Below the pieces are notes generated by a model. That model saw only the letters and a program-made list of their open reading frames with translations. It was not told where the DNA came from and did not search any database. A DNA stretch of 64,000 nucleotides from Oscillospiraceae bacterium. GTDB lineage: Bacteria; Bacillota; Clostridia; Oscillospirales; Oscillospiraceae. Position numbers and translations under genes: made by a program. The stretch is from the NCBI GenBank assembly GCA_015067845.1, contig SVLT01000003.1:1-64000 (forward strand). Reading direction: 5' to 3'. This document shows positions 1 through 8,450 of this stretch, in pieces (within the stretch, counting starts at the first letter, position 1; each line of letters begins with the position of its first letter).

Positions 1-28
1 ACAACAACCGGCGAATTAAGGCAAGACT

Positions 29-69
29 AAAGGGCTTGCCACCTGCATTACACAGACAGCAAGCCCTTT
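29..69 (-). terminator. Hairpin downstream of malic enzyme
   Basis: An 11-bp perfect inverted repeat (AAAGGGCTTGC at 29-39 and its complement at 59-69) lies 80 bases past the malic enzyme stop codon. On the minus strand the T-tract after it is poor (CCCTTTAGTCTT), so it may be a weak terminator, or belong to a gene left of the window. Confidence 0.5.
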
Positions 70-150
70 CGGCAGCTTAAACAATTTGGGTTAGAAATAT
101 TTGTCTAACTTTTTGGGGTCACTTCATTTCCTGGGGGATTTCGATTTCGT

Positions 151-1323
151 TTAGATCCGTGCGACGCCGGAAGCCCGGGCAGCCTCGGCAACAGCCTTGG
201 CAACGGCGGGGCCCACGCGCTCGTCGAAGGCGGCAGGGATGATGTAATCGGCGTTCAGCTCCTCGTCGGAGATCAGACCGGCGATGGCCATAGCGGCGGC
301 CATCTTCATTTCCTCGTTGATGTCGGAAGCACGAACATCAAAAGTACCGCGGAAGATGCCGGGGAAGGCCAGAACATTATTGACCTGGTTGGGGTAGTCG
401 GAACGGCCGGTGGAAATAACGGCTGCGCCGCCTGCCTTGGCATCATCGGGGAAGATCTCGGGAGTGGGGTTGGCGCAGGCAAAGACGATGGCGTCCTTGT
501 TCATGGTCTTGACCATCTCGGTGGTCAGCGTGCCGGGGGCGGAAACGCCGATAAACACGTCAGCACCCACGATCACATCAGCCAGCTTGCCGGCCTTTTT
601 CTCCAGATTGGTGACCTGAGCCATTTCTTCCTTGATCCAGTTCAGACCCTCTCGGCCGGCGTAAATCGCGCCGGAGCGGTCGGTCATGATCACATTCTTG
701 AAGCCTGCACTCAGCAGCAGCTTGACGATGGAGATAGCAGCTGCGCCGGCGCCGGAAGTAACGATCTTCACATCTTCCTTCTTCTTGCCAACCACTTTCA
801 GGGCGTTGATCAGACCGGCCAGGGTAACGATCGCAGTGCCGTGCTGGTCGTCGTGGAAGATGGGAATGTCACATTTTTCCTTCAGCTTGCGCTCGATCTC
901 GAAGCAGCGGGGTGCGGAAATGTCTTCCAGGTTCACGCCGCCAAAGGAGCCGGAGATCATGTAAACAGTGTTTACGATCTCGTCAACGTCCTTACTCTTG
1001 ACGCACAGAGGGAAGGCATCCACATCGCCAAAAGCCTTGAACAGCACGCACTTGCCTTCCATAACGGGCATACCGGCCTCGGGGCCGATGTCGCCCAGAC
1101 CCAGAACGGCGGTGCCGTCGGTAACCACGGCGCACAGATTGTGACGGCGGGTCAGGTCATAGGACTTGTTCACATCCTTGTTGATTTCCAGACAGGGCTG
1201 TGCAACGCCGGGGGTGTAAGCCAGGGACAGGTCTTCCTTGGTAGCAACGGGAACCTTGGAAATAACCTCGATTTTACCCTTCCACTCGCCGTGGAGTCTC
1301 AGGGATTCCTTTGCGTAATCCAT
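151..1323 (-). CDS. NAD(P)-dependent malic enzyme
   Basis: Oxidative decarboxylation of malate to pyruvate in the cytosol. The 390-aa length matches the short bacterial malic enzymes without a phosphotransacetylase domain. The N-terminal malic domain has the YTPGVA motif (about 36-41) and the conserved Lys in GKCVLFKAFG (about 90-99). FHDDQHGTA (about 157-165) is the metal-binding segment, followed by the nucleotide-binding GAGAAA (about 191-196). The start is set by AAGGAGGAAAATCATT-ATG. It follows a row of dehydrogenase genes on the same strand but is separated from them by a 228-bp gap holding a palindromic repeat, so co-transcription is uncertain. The cofactor (NAD or NADP) cannot be settled by eye. 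Confidence 0.93.
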   Translation of the reverse strand: MDYAKESLRLHGEWKGKIEVISKVPVATKEDLSLAYTPGVAQPCLEINKDVNKSYDLTRRHNLCAVVTDGTAVLGLGDIGPEAGMPVMEGKCVLFKAFGDVDAFPLCVKSKDVDEIVNTVYMISGSFGGVNLEDISAPRCFEIERKLKEKCDIPIFHDDQHGTAIVTLAGLINALKVVGKKKEDVKIVTSGAGAAAISIVKLLLSAGFKNVIMTDRSGAIYAGREGLNWIKEEMAQVTNLEKKAGKLADVIVGADVFIGVSAPGTLTTEMVKTMNKDAIVFACANPTPEIFPDDAKAGGAAVISTGRSDYPNQVNNVLAFPGIFRGTFDVRASDINEEMKMAAAMAIAGLISDEELNADYIIPAAFDERVGPAVAKAVAEAARASGVARI

Positions 1324-1410
1324 AATGATTTTCCTCCTTATAGGAAATTTGATTATATTGCGGGCGATTCGTAAATCGCCGCTACGATATAACGCACAAT
1401 GTAAGGATTA

Positions 1411-1537
1411 TGTCATTGCGAGGAACCCCAAAGGGGTGACGTGGCAATCTCCTGGCACAGTTCATCGATACGCTATGCAGCAACAAACATCGTACCGGGA
1501 GATTCCCACGGGCCTTGCGGCCCTCGGAATGACATGA
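1411..1537. repeat. Intergenic palindromic repeat, family A
   Basis: An imperfect inverted repeat of about 125 bp that starts TGTCATTGCGAGGAACCCC and ends GGAATGACA. The centre contains GTGGCAATCTCC on one arm and GGGAGATTCCCAC on the other. Similar copies lie near 12.7, 16.4, 17.2, 37.5, 48.0 and 62.7 kb. No coding potential is evident. Confidence 0.8.
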
Positions 1538-1551
1538 CTGATGGTGCGTTC

Positions 1552-2643
1552 TTAGTCCAGATATTCGGGCAGGTATGCGGTGGAGCCGGTGTACTCGGCG
1601 ATCATCTTCATCTCGTCGTAGGTCTTGTCGTTCAGGTAAACACCGTTCTTCAACACGCCGGCACGAGCCTCGTACTCCTTCTCGCCGTGGATGTAGATGC
1701 GATCCTGGCCATCAGCCTTGGCGGAGTCACGAACCTCCTGCAAGTACTTGCTGAGGCTTGCCTCGATAGCCTTCTTGTCGCCGAACATGCCGTGATCCAT
1801 GGCGATGAAGCACTGAGCAATGTTACTGCGACCGGGAGTCTTGTAGATGTAGTTGGAAGTGGTGCCGCCGGACAGAATGGCGGTGAAGATCTCGCACAGC
1901 ATGGCGAAGCCGTAGCCCTTGTAGCCGGAGGTCATCTCGCCGGAGCCGCCCAGGGGCAGAATGCCGCCGCCGGTCTTGGCGATGATGTTCTTCAGCACAC
2001 GGTCAGCGTCGTCGCTGTCGGAACCGGTCTCATCCAGAGCCCAGCCCAGGGGCAGGCCGTTGCCGCGTTTTACATAAACTTCCAATTTGCCTCTGGGCAC
2101 CACGGTGGTGGCAGCGTCAAAGGAGAAGTTCACGGGATCAGCGGGCATTGCGAAAGCGATGGGGTTGGTGCCCAGCATGGCCTGCTTGCCGAAGGTGGGG
2201 ACCATGATCGCCTCGGTGTTGGTCATGGACATACCGATCAGGCCCTGATCAGCGGCCATACGGGAGTAGTAACCGGCAACGCCGTAGTGGTTGGAGTTGC
2301 GGACGGTAACGATACCGAAGCCGGACTTCTTGGCCTTGTCGATGGCCATCTGCATAGCTTCCACACCCAGGGTCTGGCCCATGGAGTCGTTGCCCTCGAT
2401 GACAGCGGACAGAGGAGTTTCGAAAACAACCTCAGCCTTGGCGTCGATCTTGACCATGCCGCTGGTGATCTCCTTGTGGTAGCGGATCATACGCTGTACG
2501 CCGTGGGATTCGATGCCGCTCAGGTCAGCTTCCAGCAGAACATCGGTGATCTGCTGAGCCTGAGCCTCGTTAAAGCCGTAGCCCTTGAAGGATTCTACGC
2601 AGAAGCGAACCAGCTTCTCATAATTAACGTGATGGTACTGCAT
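1552..2643 (-). CDS. Ldh2/malate-lactate dehydrogenase family oxidoreductase
   Basis: NAD(P)-dependent 2-hydroxyacid dehydrogenase of the Ldh2 fold (malate/L-lactate, ureidoglycolate, 2,3-diketogulonate reductase relatives), unrelated to the classical Rossmann LDH. The 363-aa length is typical. Signature segments are DLSGIESHGV (about 40-49) and NSNHYGVAGYY (about 116-126), which carries the catalytic-type His; GTNPIAFAMP follows. It has a strong RBS (AAGGAGG) and starts 16 bases after the SDR gene stop, so the two are co-transcribed. The operon (Gfo/Idh, fusion reductase, SDR) suggests that the substrate is a sugar-acid or hydroxy-acid intermediate, but the exact substrate is not readable from sequence. 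Confidence 0.88.
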   Translation of the reverse strand: MQYHHVNYEKLVRFCVESFKGYGFNEAQAQQITDVLLEADLSGIESHGVQRMIRYHKEITSGMVKIDAKAEVVFETPLSAVIEGNDSMGQTLGVEAMQMAIDKAKKSGFGIVTVRNSNHYGVAGYYSRMAADQGLIGMSMTNTEAIMVPTFGKQAMLGTNPIAFAMPADPVNFSFDAATTVVPRGKLEVYVKRGNGLPLGWALDETGSDSDDADRVLKNIIAKTGGGILPLGGSGEMTSGYKGYGFAMLCEIFTAILSGGTTSNYIYKTPGRSNIAQCFIAMDHGMFGDKKAIEASLSKYLQEVRDSAKADGQDRIYIHGEKEYEARAGVLKNGVYLNDKTYDEMKMIAEYTGSTAYLPEYLD

Positions 2644-2659
2644 ATTTCTTCCTCCTTAA

Positions 2660-3478
2660 TTATACGCCCCAGTAGCTTGCGAAGCCGCCGTCAACGGGCA
2701 GAACTGCGCCGTTCACGAAGGAAGCAGCCTCGGAGCACAGGAAGATGACAGGACCGCACATTTCCACGGGATCGCCGTAACGGCCCATGGGAGTCTTGGC
2801 CAGAACACGCTCACCACGGGCAGTTGCAGAGCCGTCCTCGTTGGTCAGCAGGTAGCGGTTCTGGTTGGTCAGCAGGAAGCCGGGAGCGATGGCGTTGACG
2901 CGGATGTTGTTGCTGTAATTCTGGTTGAAGTGGGTAGCCATCCACTCGGTGAAGTTATAAACAGCAGCCTTAGCACCGCAGTAAGCGACGGTGTTGGTCA
3001 GGGGGTGGTAAGAGGACATGGAAGCGATGTTGATAACATTGCCGTAGCCCTGCTTAGCCAGCAGCTCGCCGAAGACCATGGTGGTCAGCACAGCGCCGGT
3101 GACGTTCAGGTCGAAGACCCACTTGAAAGCGTCCAGATCCAGGTGGAAGAAGTCCAGATCCTTGGAAATGGTGGCCTGGGGCTTGTTGCCGCCTGCGCCG
3201 TTGATCAGGATGTCGATCTTGCCGAAGTGGTTAACCACCACATCGCGGGCCTCTTCCAGGCTGGCGCGGTCCAGAACGTTGACCTTCACAGCGATGGCCT
3301 CGCCGCCGTCTGCAACGATCTCGTCAGCGATTGCCTGAGCAGCCGCAACATTGAAGTCCAGCAGAGCGATCTTAACGCCCTTCTTGGCCATTTCCTTGGA
3401 CATGGTGCCGCAGATGATGCCGCCTGCGCCGGTGATGACGGCCACCTGGCCGGAAATATCAAAGTTTACATTGTACAT
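2660..3478 (-). CDS. SDR family oxidoreductase, D-mannonate/fructuronate reductase-like
   Basis: Classical short-chain dehydrogenase of 272 aa. The Rossmann motif TGAGGIICG (about 16-24) differs slightly from TGxxxGxG. NGAGG (about 93-97), a Ser-rich strand (IASMSS, about 151-156) and YCGAK (Tyr166, Lys170) form the active site. The segment around the active site, with HPLTNTVAYCGAKAAVYNF, resembles the SDR-type D-mannonate oxidoreductases found in Firmicutes uronate pathways. No uxaC or uxuA neighbour is seen, so the substrate assignment is inferred. The RBS AGGAGG and the 19-base spacing to the upstream fusion reductase indicate one transcript. Confidence 0.85.
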   Translation of the reverse strand: MYNVNFDISGQVAVITGAGGIICGTMSKEMAKKGVKIALLDFNVAAAQAIADEIVADGGEAIAVKVNVLDRASLEEARDVVVNHFGKIDILINGAGGNKPQATISKDLDFFHLDLDAFKWVFDLNVTGAVLTTMVFGELLAKQGYGNVINIASMSSYHPLTNTVAYCGAKAAVYNFTEWMATHFNQNYSNNIRVNAIAPGFLLTNQNRYLLTNEDGSATARGERVLAKTPMGRYGDPVEMCGPVIFLCSEAASFVNGAVLPVDGGFASYWGV

Positions 3479-3497
3479 TTTGAATTCCTCCTATAAA

Positions 3498-6074
3498 TTA
3501 GACAGTATAGCCTAGGTCTACCATTTCGATGTTGCCGTTGGGGCAGCGGTTGAAGCACATGCCGCAGGCCACGCAGTCTTCCTTGCGGATGTGCATGGTG
3601 TCTGCATCGATGATCTCGGGGGCGAAGTCGGTGCAGATGGTCTTACACAGCTGGCAGCCTTCGCCGCAGCCGCAGTTCAGGCAGCGGCTTGCTTCCTTCT
3701 GAGCCTCTTCCTCGGTCATCACACGCTCAGAAATGTCAAAGCCTGCGATCCGCTCAGCGGCAGGTGCGTTCAGATTCAGCTTGTTCGCATCCTTCTTCAG
3801 ATAGCCGGTGCGCTGACGGACGATCTCGGGATTGACAGTCTTGGTGGCGGGAACGCCCTCCAAGGTGGCGTTTTCGCCACGGATGTCCTTGTCGATGACC
3901 GCAGCGGCGTTCTTGCCGGCGGCGATGGCGGTGATCACATTGGCACCACGCACGGCGTTGCCGCCTGCGTACAGACCGTCAACAGAGGTCTTGCCGTTTG
4001 TGATCTTCACAAAGCCGTTCTTCATTTCCACATTACCCAGGACGGCATCGTCAGCAACGTAATCGTTGGCAACGATCACCTGACCGCAGGGGATGTTCAT
4101 GGCGATACCGCCACGCTCAACAGCGATGCTGTCAGCGGAAATTGCGGTGACGTTAGCGCTATCCAGCAGCACAACGCCCTCTTCCTGAGCCAGAGCCAGG
4201 GTCTCCTGGTCTGCGCTGCCCTTGCCGTAGGCGGTGGGCCACAGCAGGTTGACGTGCTTTGCACCCAGACGGACTGCGGTACGGGCGGCATCCATAGCGG
4301 CGAAGCCCTTGCCGATGACGGCAACTGTTTCAGCAATCTGGACTTCCTCGCCGTAATTCACGGCTTTCAGCAGCTCCAGAGCATCCAGGGCGTTTTCCGC
4401 GCCGGGGATATTGGACGCGACCTTCTTGCCATTGCCGATGGCGGCGAAAATGGCCTCAAAACCGTCATTTTTCAGAGATTCGACGGTGAAATCCTTGCCC
4501 AGAGCCTTGCCGAAGGCGAAGGTTACGCCCTGTTCGGCCAGAGTATTGACTTCCTCAGCCAGAACATTCTTGTCCAGCATGTAGTTGGGCATGCCATAGG
4601 CCACCTTACCGCCGGCGAAGACTTCCTTCTCGAAAACGGTCACATCATAACCGCCCTTGCGCAGCTCAGCGGCGCAAGCCATACCGGCAGGGCCGGCACC
4701 GATCACGGCGACCTTGTGTCCGTTCAGCTCGGCGGCTGCCCAAGCGGGCTTCCAGCCCTGGGCGCGGCCGTATTCCAGCACAAAACGCTTCAGCTGACGG
4801 ATCTTCACGGGAGAATCGTAAGTGCTGCGGATGCAGGCATCCTCACAGGGATGATTGCACACCAGCGCACAGATATTTTGCAGAGGATTCTTGCCTGTGA
4901 TCAGATCAAAGGCTTCCTTGTACTCGCCCTTGGCGATCTTCTGAATGTACGCCTGGGTGGGAACATGGTGGGGACAAGCGGATTTACAGGGAGCGGACAG
5001 ATTGGGCTCCTTGACCCGTGCGTAACCGGCAAAAATGGTCACATCGGTAGCAGTACGCACCTCGGGAACCACCAGGCCCCGCATCTGGGCCAGATCGGTG
5101 TAGCCGTGGTCCTGCATATACTTGTCCAGACCCTCGATCATGGGCCGGCAAATGTCGTAACCGGAGATCAGCGTCTCGGCGCAGACACCCAGCAGGTTGC
5201 CGCCGCAGAGGATCATTTCCACAGCGTCACGCCAGTTGGTGATACCGCCGGCGGCCATAATGGGCGCATCCATACCGCAGACCTTGCGGATCTCGTATGT
5301 ATCCCGCTGTGCCAGGGGTTTCAGCCACTTACCGCAGTGGCAGCCCATGGAGATCTCCTTTTGCAGATGGTAGAAAGCCTTACCGGGATCGTCAATGTCG
5401 ATGGGGGGCATACCCAGACGGTTGCCCGTACCGCCAACGGCATCGGCGCCGGCCTCGTACAGAGCCTTGGCTACCTTCGCGATCTGACCGCCCTCGGGGG
5501 TCAGCTTCACGAACAGAGGAATGGAAATGGCATTCTTGACGGCCCGGCAGATCTCTGCGGCCACGTCAGCCTGCTGACCCATGCTTGCGCCGGTCTGCTT
5601 CTTGGCAGAAGCCTCGCCGCCGGAGGTCATTTCCACGTTATAGCTCATGTTGGGGCAGCACATATTCAGCTCGATGATGTCCGCGCCGGCCTTTTCAAAC
5701 TCCACAGCCATGTTGACCCAGCCGTCCACGCCGTTGTCACCGGCGTAGGTGATGTTTGCCATCAAAAGCAGGTCATGGAGATGGGGCTTGGCGTCCCGGA
5801 TCAGCTGCAAACCCTCCTGGAAAGTCAGCCGCTTTTCGGCGGTGAATGCCAGAGCATCCCGGTCCTTGAACAGGGAATAACGGGGCTTGCGGTTGATATA
5901 GGGCGCGGGGTCGATGCTGAGCTTGATAGACGCTGCCGCCCAGCCGGTGCGCTCGATCTCAATGAGCTGACGGACCGACTTGGTGGTAGGACCGGATGCC
6001 ACGAAAAACGGGTTTTTAAAGGTAACGCCGCCGATCGTGACCGGGATCCGGATGTCTTTGGGTGTCTTACTCAT
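3498..6074 (-). CDS. Fused PreA-like FMN reductase / GltD-like FAD oxidoreductase / ferredoxin protein
   Basis: 858-aa flavo-iron-sulfur protein. Domain order: a dihydroorotate-dehydrogenase-like FMN barrel (about 1-345); a GltD-type Fe-S segment with Cys363, Cys367, Cys402, Cys406, Cys410 and Cys414; an FAD/NAD(P) module with GAGPAG at about 459-464; and a C-terminal ferredoxin part with CLNCGCGEGCQLC and CVACGMCFNRCP. These are the parts of bacterial PreT plus PreA and of eukaryotic dihydropyrimidine dehydrogenase (DPD), but in a different order. In the barrel, NMCCPN (137-142) matches the DPD phosphate/flavin strand. The loop that normally holds the catalytic Cys (GLACGQ) reads GASMGQ (162-167), so pyrimidine reduction is doubtful. 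It sits between Gfo/Idh and SDR genes, with 3- and 19-base gaps. Confidence 0.85.
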   Translation of the reverse strand: MSKTPKDIRIPVTIGGVTFKNPFFVASGPTTKSVRQLIEIERTGWAAASIKLSIDPAPYINRKPRYSLFKDRDALAFTAEKRLTFQEGLQLIRDAKPHLHDLLLMANITYAGDNGVDGWVNMAVEFEKAGADIIELNMCCPNMSYNVEMTSGGEASAKKQTGASMGQQADVAAEICRAVKNAISIPLFVKLTPEGGQIAKVAKALYEAGADAVGGTGNRLGMPPIDIDDPGKAFYHLQKEISMGCHCGKWLKPLAQRDTYEIRKVCGMDAPIMAAGGITNWRDAVEMILCGGNLLGVCAETLISGYDICRPMIEGLDKYMQDHGYTDLAQMRGLVVPEVRTATDVTIFAGYARVKEPNLSAPCKSACPHHVPTQAYIQKIAKGEYKEAFDLITGKNPLQNICALVCNHPCEDACIRSTYDSPVKIRQLKRFVLEYGRAQGWKPAWAAAELNGHKVAVIGAGPAGMACAAELRKGGYDVTVFEKEVFAGGKVAYGMPNYMLDKNVLAEEVNTLAEQGVTFAFGKALGKDFTVESLKNDGFEAIFAAIGNGKKVASNIPGAENALDALELLKAVNYGEEVQIAETVAVIGKGFAAMDAARTAVRLGAKHVNLLWPTAYGKGSADQETLALAQEEGVVLLDSANVTAISADSIAVERGGIAMNIPCGQVIVANDYVADDAVLGNVEMKNGFVKITNGKTSVDGLYAGGNAVRGANVITAIAAGKNAAAVIDKDIRGENATLEGVPATKTVNPEIVRQRTGYLKKDANKLNLNAPAAERIAGFDISERVMTEEEAQKEASRCLNCGCGEGCQLCKTICTDFAPEIIDADTMHIRKEDCVACGMCFNRCPNGNIEMVDLGYTV

Positions 6075-6077
6075 AGA

Positions 6078-7148
6078 TTAACCCTCCAGCTTATCGTTCT
6101 TTACGTTAACGCCTTCCTTGGCAGATTTGTAGATCAGGTTGATAACACGCAGGGATTCCAGACCGTCGATGCCGCGCAGACCCACCTGGGCATCCACACC
6201 GGCCAGGGCGGAGTCCACAAAGTGGTTGATCTCGCCGCAGTAGCCAAGCTGATACTTCTCGTCAACAGCCACATTGGCCCAGCCGGTGGTGACTTCTGCC
6301 TTTTCGATGGTGTAGTCCAGGCCGTCCATGGAGAAGGCCTGCACAGGGCCACGGAAGGAGAGGTCCACCTTGATGGTGCCGCGCTCGCAGTAGATGTCCA
6401 TGATGTCTTCCATGCCGCCCACGGTGACATAGTTGGCTTCCATGGTTGCGAAGGTGCCGTCCTGGAAGCGCATGAATGCGCCGGCCCAGTCCTCGCCTTC
6501 CATCTTGTTGTGGATCAGGTTGTTTTCCAGACCACCGGAGGTCATGGCAGTCAGTTCTGCCCACTTGTTGTCTTTCAGAGCCAGCATGAAGCAGACGGGG
6601 TGCACGCCCAGATGGACCATACAGCCGCCGCCGCAGTACTTAATGGTCTGTGCAAAGGGGCTGTGGGAGCCGGAGTGGCACTCACGGGCGCGGATGTACA
6701 GCAGCTTACCCAGCTGACCGCTTTCCAGCAGGCTCTTTGCCTTGCGGAACGCGGGAGCGAACAGCCAGTCTTCTGCGTAGTAGATGTGCTTGCCCAGACG
6801 GTTGGCGGTGTCCACCATGTCCTGGGCATCTTCCACGGTGGTAGCCAGGGGCTTCTCGCAGATGATGTCCTTACCGGCGTTCATAGCCTTGATGGCCACG
6901 TCGTGGTGCAGGAAGTTGGGCATGCAGATGTCAACCAGGTCGCAATCGCACTCAGCGATGGCGGTGTTGTAATCGTCGTAAGCGGTGTAGCCCTTGAAGC
7001 CGTAGCGGTTTGCCAGAGCTTCGATGCGGCTCAGATCCTTGTCGCAGATGCCGACAATGTCCACCTTGTCCAGGATACGGCTGTAGCCGTCGGAATGGAG
7101 ATCAGCGGAAAAAGCGGCGCCGATCAGAAGTACTTTCAGTTTTTTCAT
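6078..7148 (-). CDS. Gfo/Idh/MocA family oxidoreductase
   Basis: NAD(P)-dependent sugar or inositol-type dehydrogenase, 356 aa. The N-terminal Rossmann domain starts KVLLIGAAFSADLH, and the family motif CEKPLA (about 97-102) is present. The C-terminal domain is the usual Gfo/Idh alpha/beta dimerisation fold, with HLGVHPVCF where the family has its catalytic His region. The RBS is AAGGAG. It is followed 3 bases later by the fusion reductase gene and preceded, after 18 bases, by the small membrane protein, so it belongs to the same operon. The substrate is unknown. Confidence 0.9.
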   Translation of the reverse strand: MKKLKVLLIGAAFSADLHSDGYSRILDKVDIVGICDKDLSRIEALANRYGFKGYTAYDDYNTAIAECDCDLVDICMPNFLHHDVAIKAMNAGKDIICEKPLATTVEDAQDMVDTANRLGKHIYYAEDWLFAPAFRKAKSLLESGQLGKLLYIRARECHSGSHSPFAQTIKYCGGGCMVHLGVHPVCFMLALKDNKWAELTAMTSGGLENNLIHNKMEGEDWAGAFMRFQDGTFATMEANYVTVGGMEDIMDIYCERGTIKVDLSFRGPVQAFSMDGLDYTIEKAEVTTGWANVAVDEKYQLGYCGEINHFVDSALAGVDAQVGLRGIDGLESLRVINLIYKSAKEGVNVKNDKLEG

Positions 7149-7166
7149 AAGTAACGCTCCTTTTTA

Positions 7167-7472
7167 TTAGACGTTGGAATTTTCACGCTGGGCATCCAGC
7201 CGTTTATTGCGGAAATAGAGGATCAGATCTGCGCTGACCATAACGAAGTTCAGAACATAGAAGAACAGGACGTACCATTTTTCGGCAAATGCGGCCATGT
7301 AAGCCGGATTCAGAAATTTGCCGGTGATGCCTGCCACGTAGCCAAAGAGGATCAGGCACAGAAATGCCAGACTTTTGCCCTTTGTGGTGCGGGCTTTCCA
7401 GGACTTCATTACATTCATGGGCCAGGACGCGCCGAAACTGACGATCATGATCACTTCAAGAATTTCGGACAT
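7167..7472 (-). CDS. Small 3-TM protein resembling a PQ-loop/SemiSWEET unit
   Basis: 101-aa hydrophobic protein with three predicted membrane spans (about 4-20, 36-55, 66-88) and a charged C-terminus. After the first span, SWPMNVMKSWKARTTKGKSL has the layout of the PQ-loop motif (Pro-x-Asn, basic stretch, then G-x-SL) found in single-repeat SemiSWEET sugar transporters of similar size. It is the first gene of the catabolic operon, 18 bases before Gfo/Idh, which fits a substrate transporter. The PQ-loop relationship is my inference from the motif; the family may instead be an uncharacterised one. RBS AAGGAG. Confidence 0.6.
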   Translation of the reverse strand: MSEILEVIMIVSFGASWPMNVMKSWKARTTKGKSLAFLCLILFGYVAGITGKFLNPAYMAAFAEKWYVLFFYVLNFVMVSADLILYFRNKRLDAQRENSNV

Positions 7473-7511
7473 GTTGTTGCTCCTTGTGTTGTTATGTAGG
7501 ACATTCGTCCA

Positions 7512-7694
7512 AAACCTTCCCCCGAGGGGAAGGTGCCGAGCCTAGCGAGGCGGAAGAGGAATACGGGCGATAATGTCGGGATGATTGCTACTGTATAGAC
7601 ATATTCCAATTCTGTTTCTGCCGCCGTTCCTCTCCCGTCTTCAAATTCGCCTGTTTGGCGAATTTGAATCCACCCTCCCCCCGGGGGAGGGTTT
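7512..7694. repeat. Intergenic repeat, family B2
   Basis: Starts ACCTTCCCCCGAGGGGAAGG and ends CTCCCCCCGGGGGAGGGTTT. The core carries GGAAGAGGAATACGGGCG on one side and GCCGCCGTTCCTCTCCCG on the other. It fills most of the gap between the creatininase gene and the small membrane protein gene. Relatives occur near 34.6, 44.0, 50.4 and 56.3 kb. Confidence 0.75.
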
Positions 7695-7702
7695 AGAGTC
7701 GG

Positions 7703-8449
7703 TTAAAAATAACTATACCCGAACTTTTCCTTTGCTTCCATGTAGGCAAAGGCCTTGTTCATTTCCTCCACCGCGCCCTTGGCGCAGAATTGGAAGCATT
7801 TTTCGCCCTTTTCCGCCGTGGCGCACTTACTCTCGCCCCACACGCCGGACTTGGACGCCCGGAACAGACTGCCGTAGCTGAGATAATTCCGGGGCACGTT
7901 GGGCACTTCGTCCACAGCCTTGGACATGTCCACCGTTTCCGGGGCGATGGCCAGGATCATGCTGGTCTCCACCTCACCGGCGTGAAGCTCGGTTGCGGTT
8001 TCAATCACGCCCTCCTGGTACAGCCGGGGGAAGAAGGTGCAGATATCGATATTGACGACCATCAGCTCGGGGTTAAACTTGGCGTTCAGGTCCCGGATGA
8101 TGGGGGTCATGATAAAGATACCGCCGTGGCATTGTAAAATAGCCACTTTTTTGAAGCCTTGCAGTTTCAGGCTCATAATGATATCCGTCATCATGGCGTA
8201 GAACGTAGGCGGCTCCATCCACACGCTGCCCTTTTTACCCATCTGCTCCCGGCAGGTGGAAATAGGCAGAGCCGGCAGGAGAAAACCGCCGGTCAGTTCC
8301 GCCACACGTCGACCCAGCTCCGTTGCGATGGCCCAGTCCGTCATGATGGGCAGATGGGGGCCGTGCTGCTCCAAAGAGCCCACGGGCAGGATCGCCAATT
8401 CGGGATCCTGCGCCATGATGGTATCAGCAGATAATTTGAAAGACTCCAT
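7703..8449 (-). CDS. Creatininase family amidohydrolase-like protein
   Basis: 248-aa metal-dependent hydrolase of the creatininase fold. The N-terminus has LPVGSLEQHGPHLP with the metal-binding Glu and His (about 22-34) and a downstream Asp in MTDWA. LQCHGG and HAGEVETSM supply the other expected ligands. I chose the start MESFKLSA at 8449 rather than an upstream ATG inside the preceding gene, because it lies one base after that gene's stop. It is therefore translationally linked to the NagB-like protein. Family members act on creatinine, formamidopyrimidines or mycofactocin precursors; nothing here indicates which reaction applies. Confidence 0.85.
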   Translation of the reverse strand: MESFKLSADTIMAQDPELAILPVGSLEQHGPHLPIMTDWAIATELGRRVAELTGGFLLPALPISTCREQMGKKGSVWMEPPTFYAMMTDIIMSLKLQGFKKVAILQCHGGIFIMTPIIRDLNAKFNPELMVVNIDICTFFPRLYQEGVIETATELHAGEVETSMILAIAPETVDMSKAVDEVPNVPRNYLSYGSLFRASKSGVWGESKCATAEKGEKCFQFCAKGAVEEMNKAFAYMEAKEKFGYSYF

Positions 8450-8450
8450 A

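Noticed and set aside
3591..7154. Very long plus-strand open frame (about 1187 codons) opposite the fusion reductase and Gfo/Idh genes
   Set aside because: It is antisense to two clear enzyme genes; the translation is Gly/His/Val-rich low-complexity with no family motif, as expected from GC-biased third positions.
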